From contig MFNM01000013.1 of the NCBI GenBank assembly GCA_001782085.1, forward strand, positions 1 through 35,892: 35,892 nt of DNA, in the 5' to 3' direction. This DNA comes from Candidatus Levybacteria bacterium RIFCSPHIGHO2_01_FULL_37_33. GTDB taxonomy: Bacteria; Patescibacteriota; Microgenomatia; Levybacterales; UBA12049. A program made the translations under genes and the position numbers. Shown here piece by piece: positions 35,130 through 35,892 of this stretch (position 1 is its first letter; the number at the start of each line of letters is the position of its first letter). Under the pieces are notes generated by a model. It did not search any database. It was not told where the DNA came from and saw only the letters and a list, made by a program, of their open reading frames with translations.

Positions 35130-35153
35130 GTACCTTTGTCGATACAAAAGTAC
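35130..35153. repeat. 10-bp hairpin with one mismatch
   Basis: GTACCTTTGT-CGAT-ACAAAAGTAC. Confidence 0.75.
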
Positions 35154-35182
35154 AAAGAAAAGTATGATAAACTTATTTTTAT

Positions 35183-35518
35183 ATGAAGCGAAGAAAAAAA
35201 CCTATTTGGTTATTGGTTCTTGGTTCTTTGTCTTTGGTATTTTTGATATATACATCGATAGCTTTTCCTCCTGATTTCGGATTTCGGATTTCGGATTTCG
35301 GATTCCCTATCCTTCCCTTTTTTTTCATCTTGACCTTTGCTTTTCTCTTTTTTCTTTTTTCTTTTCTCTTGGGTAATTTTAGAAGAGGATTATTTATTGG
35401 TCTTTTTGTTTCAATTTATCTCCTTCTTAGATTTCTAGCTCTAACTCATATATTCTTCCCAATCATGCTCCTGATCTTATTCATAACTCTAGAAATGTTC
35501 TTTAATTATAAAAAATAG
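35183..35518 (+). CDS. Small hydrophobic membrane protein
   Basis: 111 aa, several hydrophobic helices; carries a 7-bp tandem repeat. Confidence 0.45.
   Translation: MKRRKKPIWLLVLGSLSLVFLIYTSIAFPPDFGFRISDFGFPILPFFFILTFAFLFFLFSFLLGNFRRGLFIGLFVSIYLLLRFLALTHIFFPIMLLILFITLEMFFNYKK
35274..35301. repeat. (ATTTCGG)x4 heptanucleotide tandem repeat inside an ORF
   Basis: Four perfect 7-nt units; encodes DFGFRISDFGF. Confidence 0.9.
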
Positions 35519-35581
35519 CCCCGATTCTTGTTCGAACATATTTTCTCTGATAGAATTACTTCGTGGAAAAAGCGAGTAAGT

Positions 35582-35848
35582 TTAATAAACTTGGTTGTGT
35601 GTGTCGATGTCAAGAAGGAGGAAGTGATCCTTAGAAACCTTTATGTAAATAATACGTATGTCTCCTGTTACAGAGAATGATCTAATATTTTTCTTACTTC
35701 CTTTTAGAGAATGGTCTTTTAGAATAGAATTTTGAGGATTTTTCTTAAAAAGATTAATTCTATTAGTTGTTTTTGCAATTAGCTTGGGATTAGATGAAAT
35801 ACGATTTTTATAAGATTTCTTAAAATCTGGGTGAAGTTCTATTTTCAC
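35582..35848 (-). CDS. RelE/YafQ-like type II toxin (GTG start)
   Basis: MKIELHPDFKKSYKNRISSNPKLIAKTTNRINLFKKNPQNSILKDHSLKGSKKNIRSFSVTGDIRIIYIK..FLLLDIDTHNQVY. Confidence 0.8.
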   Translation of the reverse strand: MKIELHPDFKKSYKNRISSNPKLIAKTTNRINLFKKNPQNSILKDHSLKGSKKNIRSFSVTGDIRIIYIKVSKDHFLLLDIDTHNQVY

Positions 35849-35892
35849 TGATTAAGATGCTTCATTAGTAAATCAACATCAGTAAAGGTTTT
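35845..35892 (-). CDS. Partial antitoxin C-terminus (cut by window edge)
   Basis: Minus strand reads KTFTDVDLLMKHLNQ*, overlapping the toxin start by 4 nt (GTGA). Confidence 0.55.
   Translation of the reverse strand, partial: KTFTDVDLLMKHLNQ

Noticed and set aside
35529-35538. TGTTCGAACA palindrome as LexA/SOS box
   Set aside because: Half-sites are inverted relative to the GAAC-N4-GTTC consensus and no SOS gene follows.
1-35892. tRNA, rRNA or CRISPR loci
   Set aside because: Intergenic gaps were scanned by eye; no tRNA cloverleaf with TTCRA arm, no rRNA-like sequence and no regularly spaced repeats were seen. A covariance-model search would be more sensitive.
1-35892. Recoded UGA (Gracilibacteria/SR1-type genetic code)
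   Set aside because: TGA is used as a normal stop in overlapping ATGA junctions and conserved proteins end properly with the standard code.

Overview
This 35.9 kb window looks like a gene-dense, AT-rich chromosome segment from a Candidate Phyla Radiation (Patescibacteria, probably Microgenomates-like) bacterium. The lineage is inferred from gene content; no search was run. From left to right: (1) a translationally coupled + strand envelope operon: a 5'-truncated protein with a PilM/FtsA-like N-terminus and baseplate-J-like C-terminus, a sortase, an unannotated 49-aa membrane microprotein, an AMP/thymidine phosphorylase and MltG; (2) a - strand block: two small membrane proteins, a RodZ-like HTH protein, FtsK, RNase J and a Lon-type ATPase with no protease domain; (3) an accessory patch: a RAYT/IS200-like Y1 transposase with flanking repeats, a frameshifted gene remnant and a RelBE-like toxin-antitoxin pair; (4) pnp, rpsO, a degenerate DHH (NrnA-like) protein, infB and nusA; (5) an inverted two-gene cassette (DUF5678-like plus retropepsin-like protease) flanked by a 26-bp direct repeat; (6) a - strand membrane cluster: VirB2-like, VirB6/TrbL-like, Clp AAA+ without a ClpP loop, a stand-alone subtilase prodomain, a subtilase, a small membrane protein and a membrane-anchored Clp with a dead first ATPase module; (7) a CIRCE-controlled hrcA-grpE-dnaK-dnaJ operon; (8) a large structured intergenic element and a second toxin-antitoxin pair cut by the right edge. 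The strongest candidates for undescribed biology are the VirB2/VirB6-Clp-subtilase-prodomain cluster, the family of frame-preserving GC-rich palindromic inserts inside housekeeping genes (including two 30-bp twin-hairpin modules), the direct-repeat-flanked retropepsin cassette, and the structured element at about 34.94-35.15 kb. No rRNA, tRNA or CRISPR array was seen.
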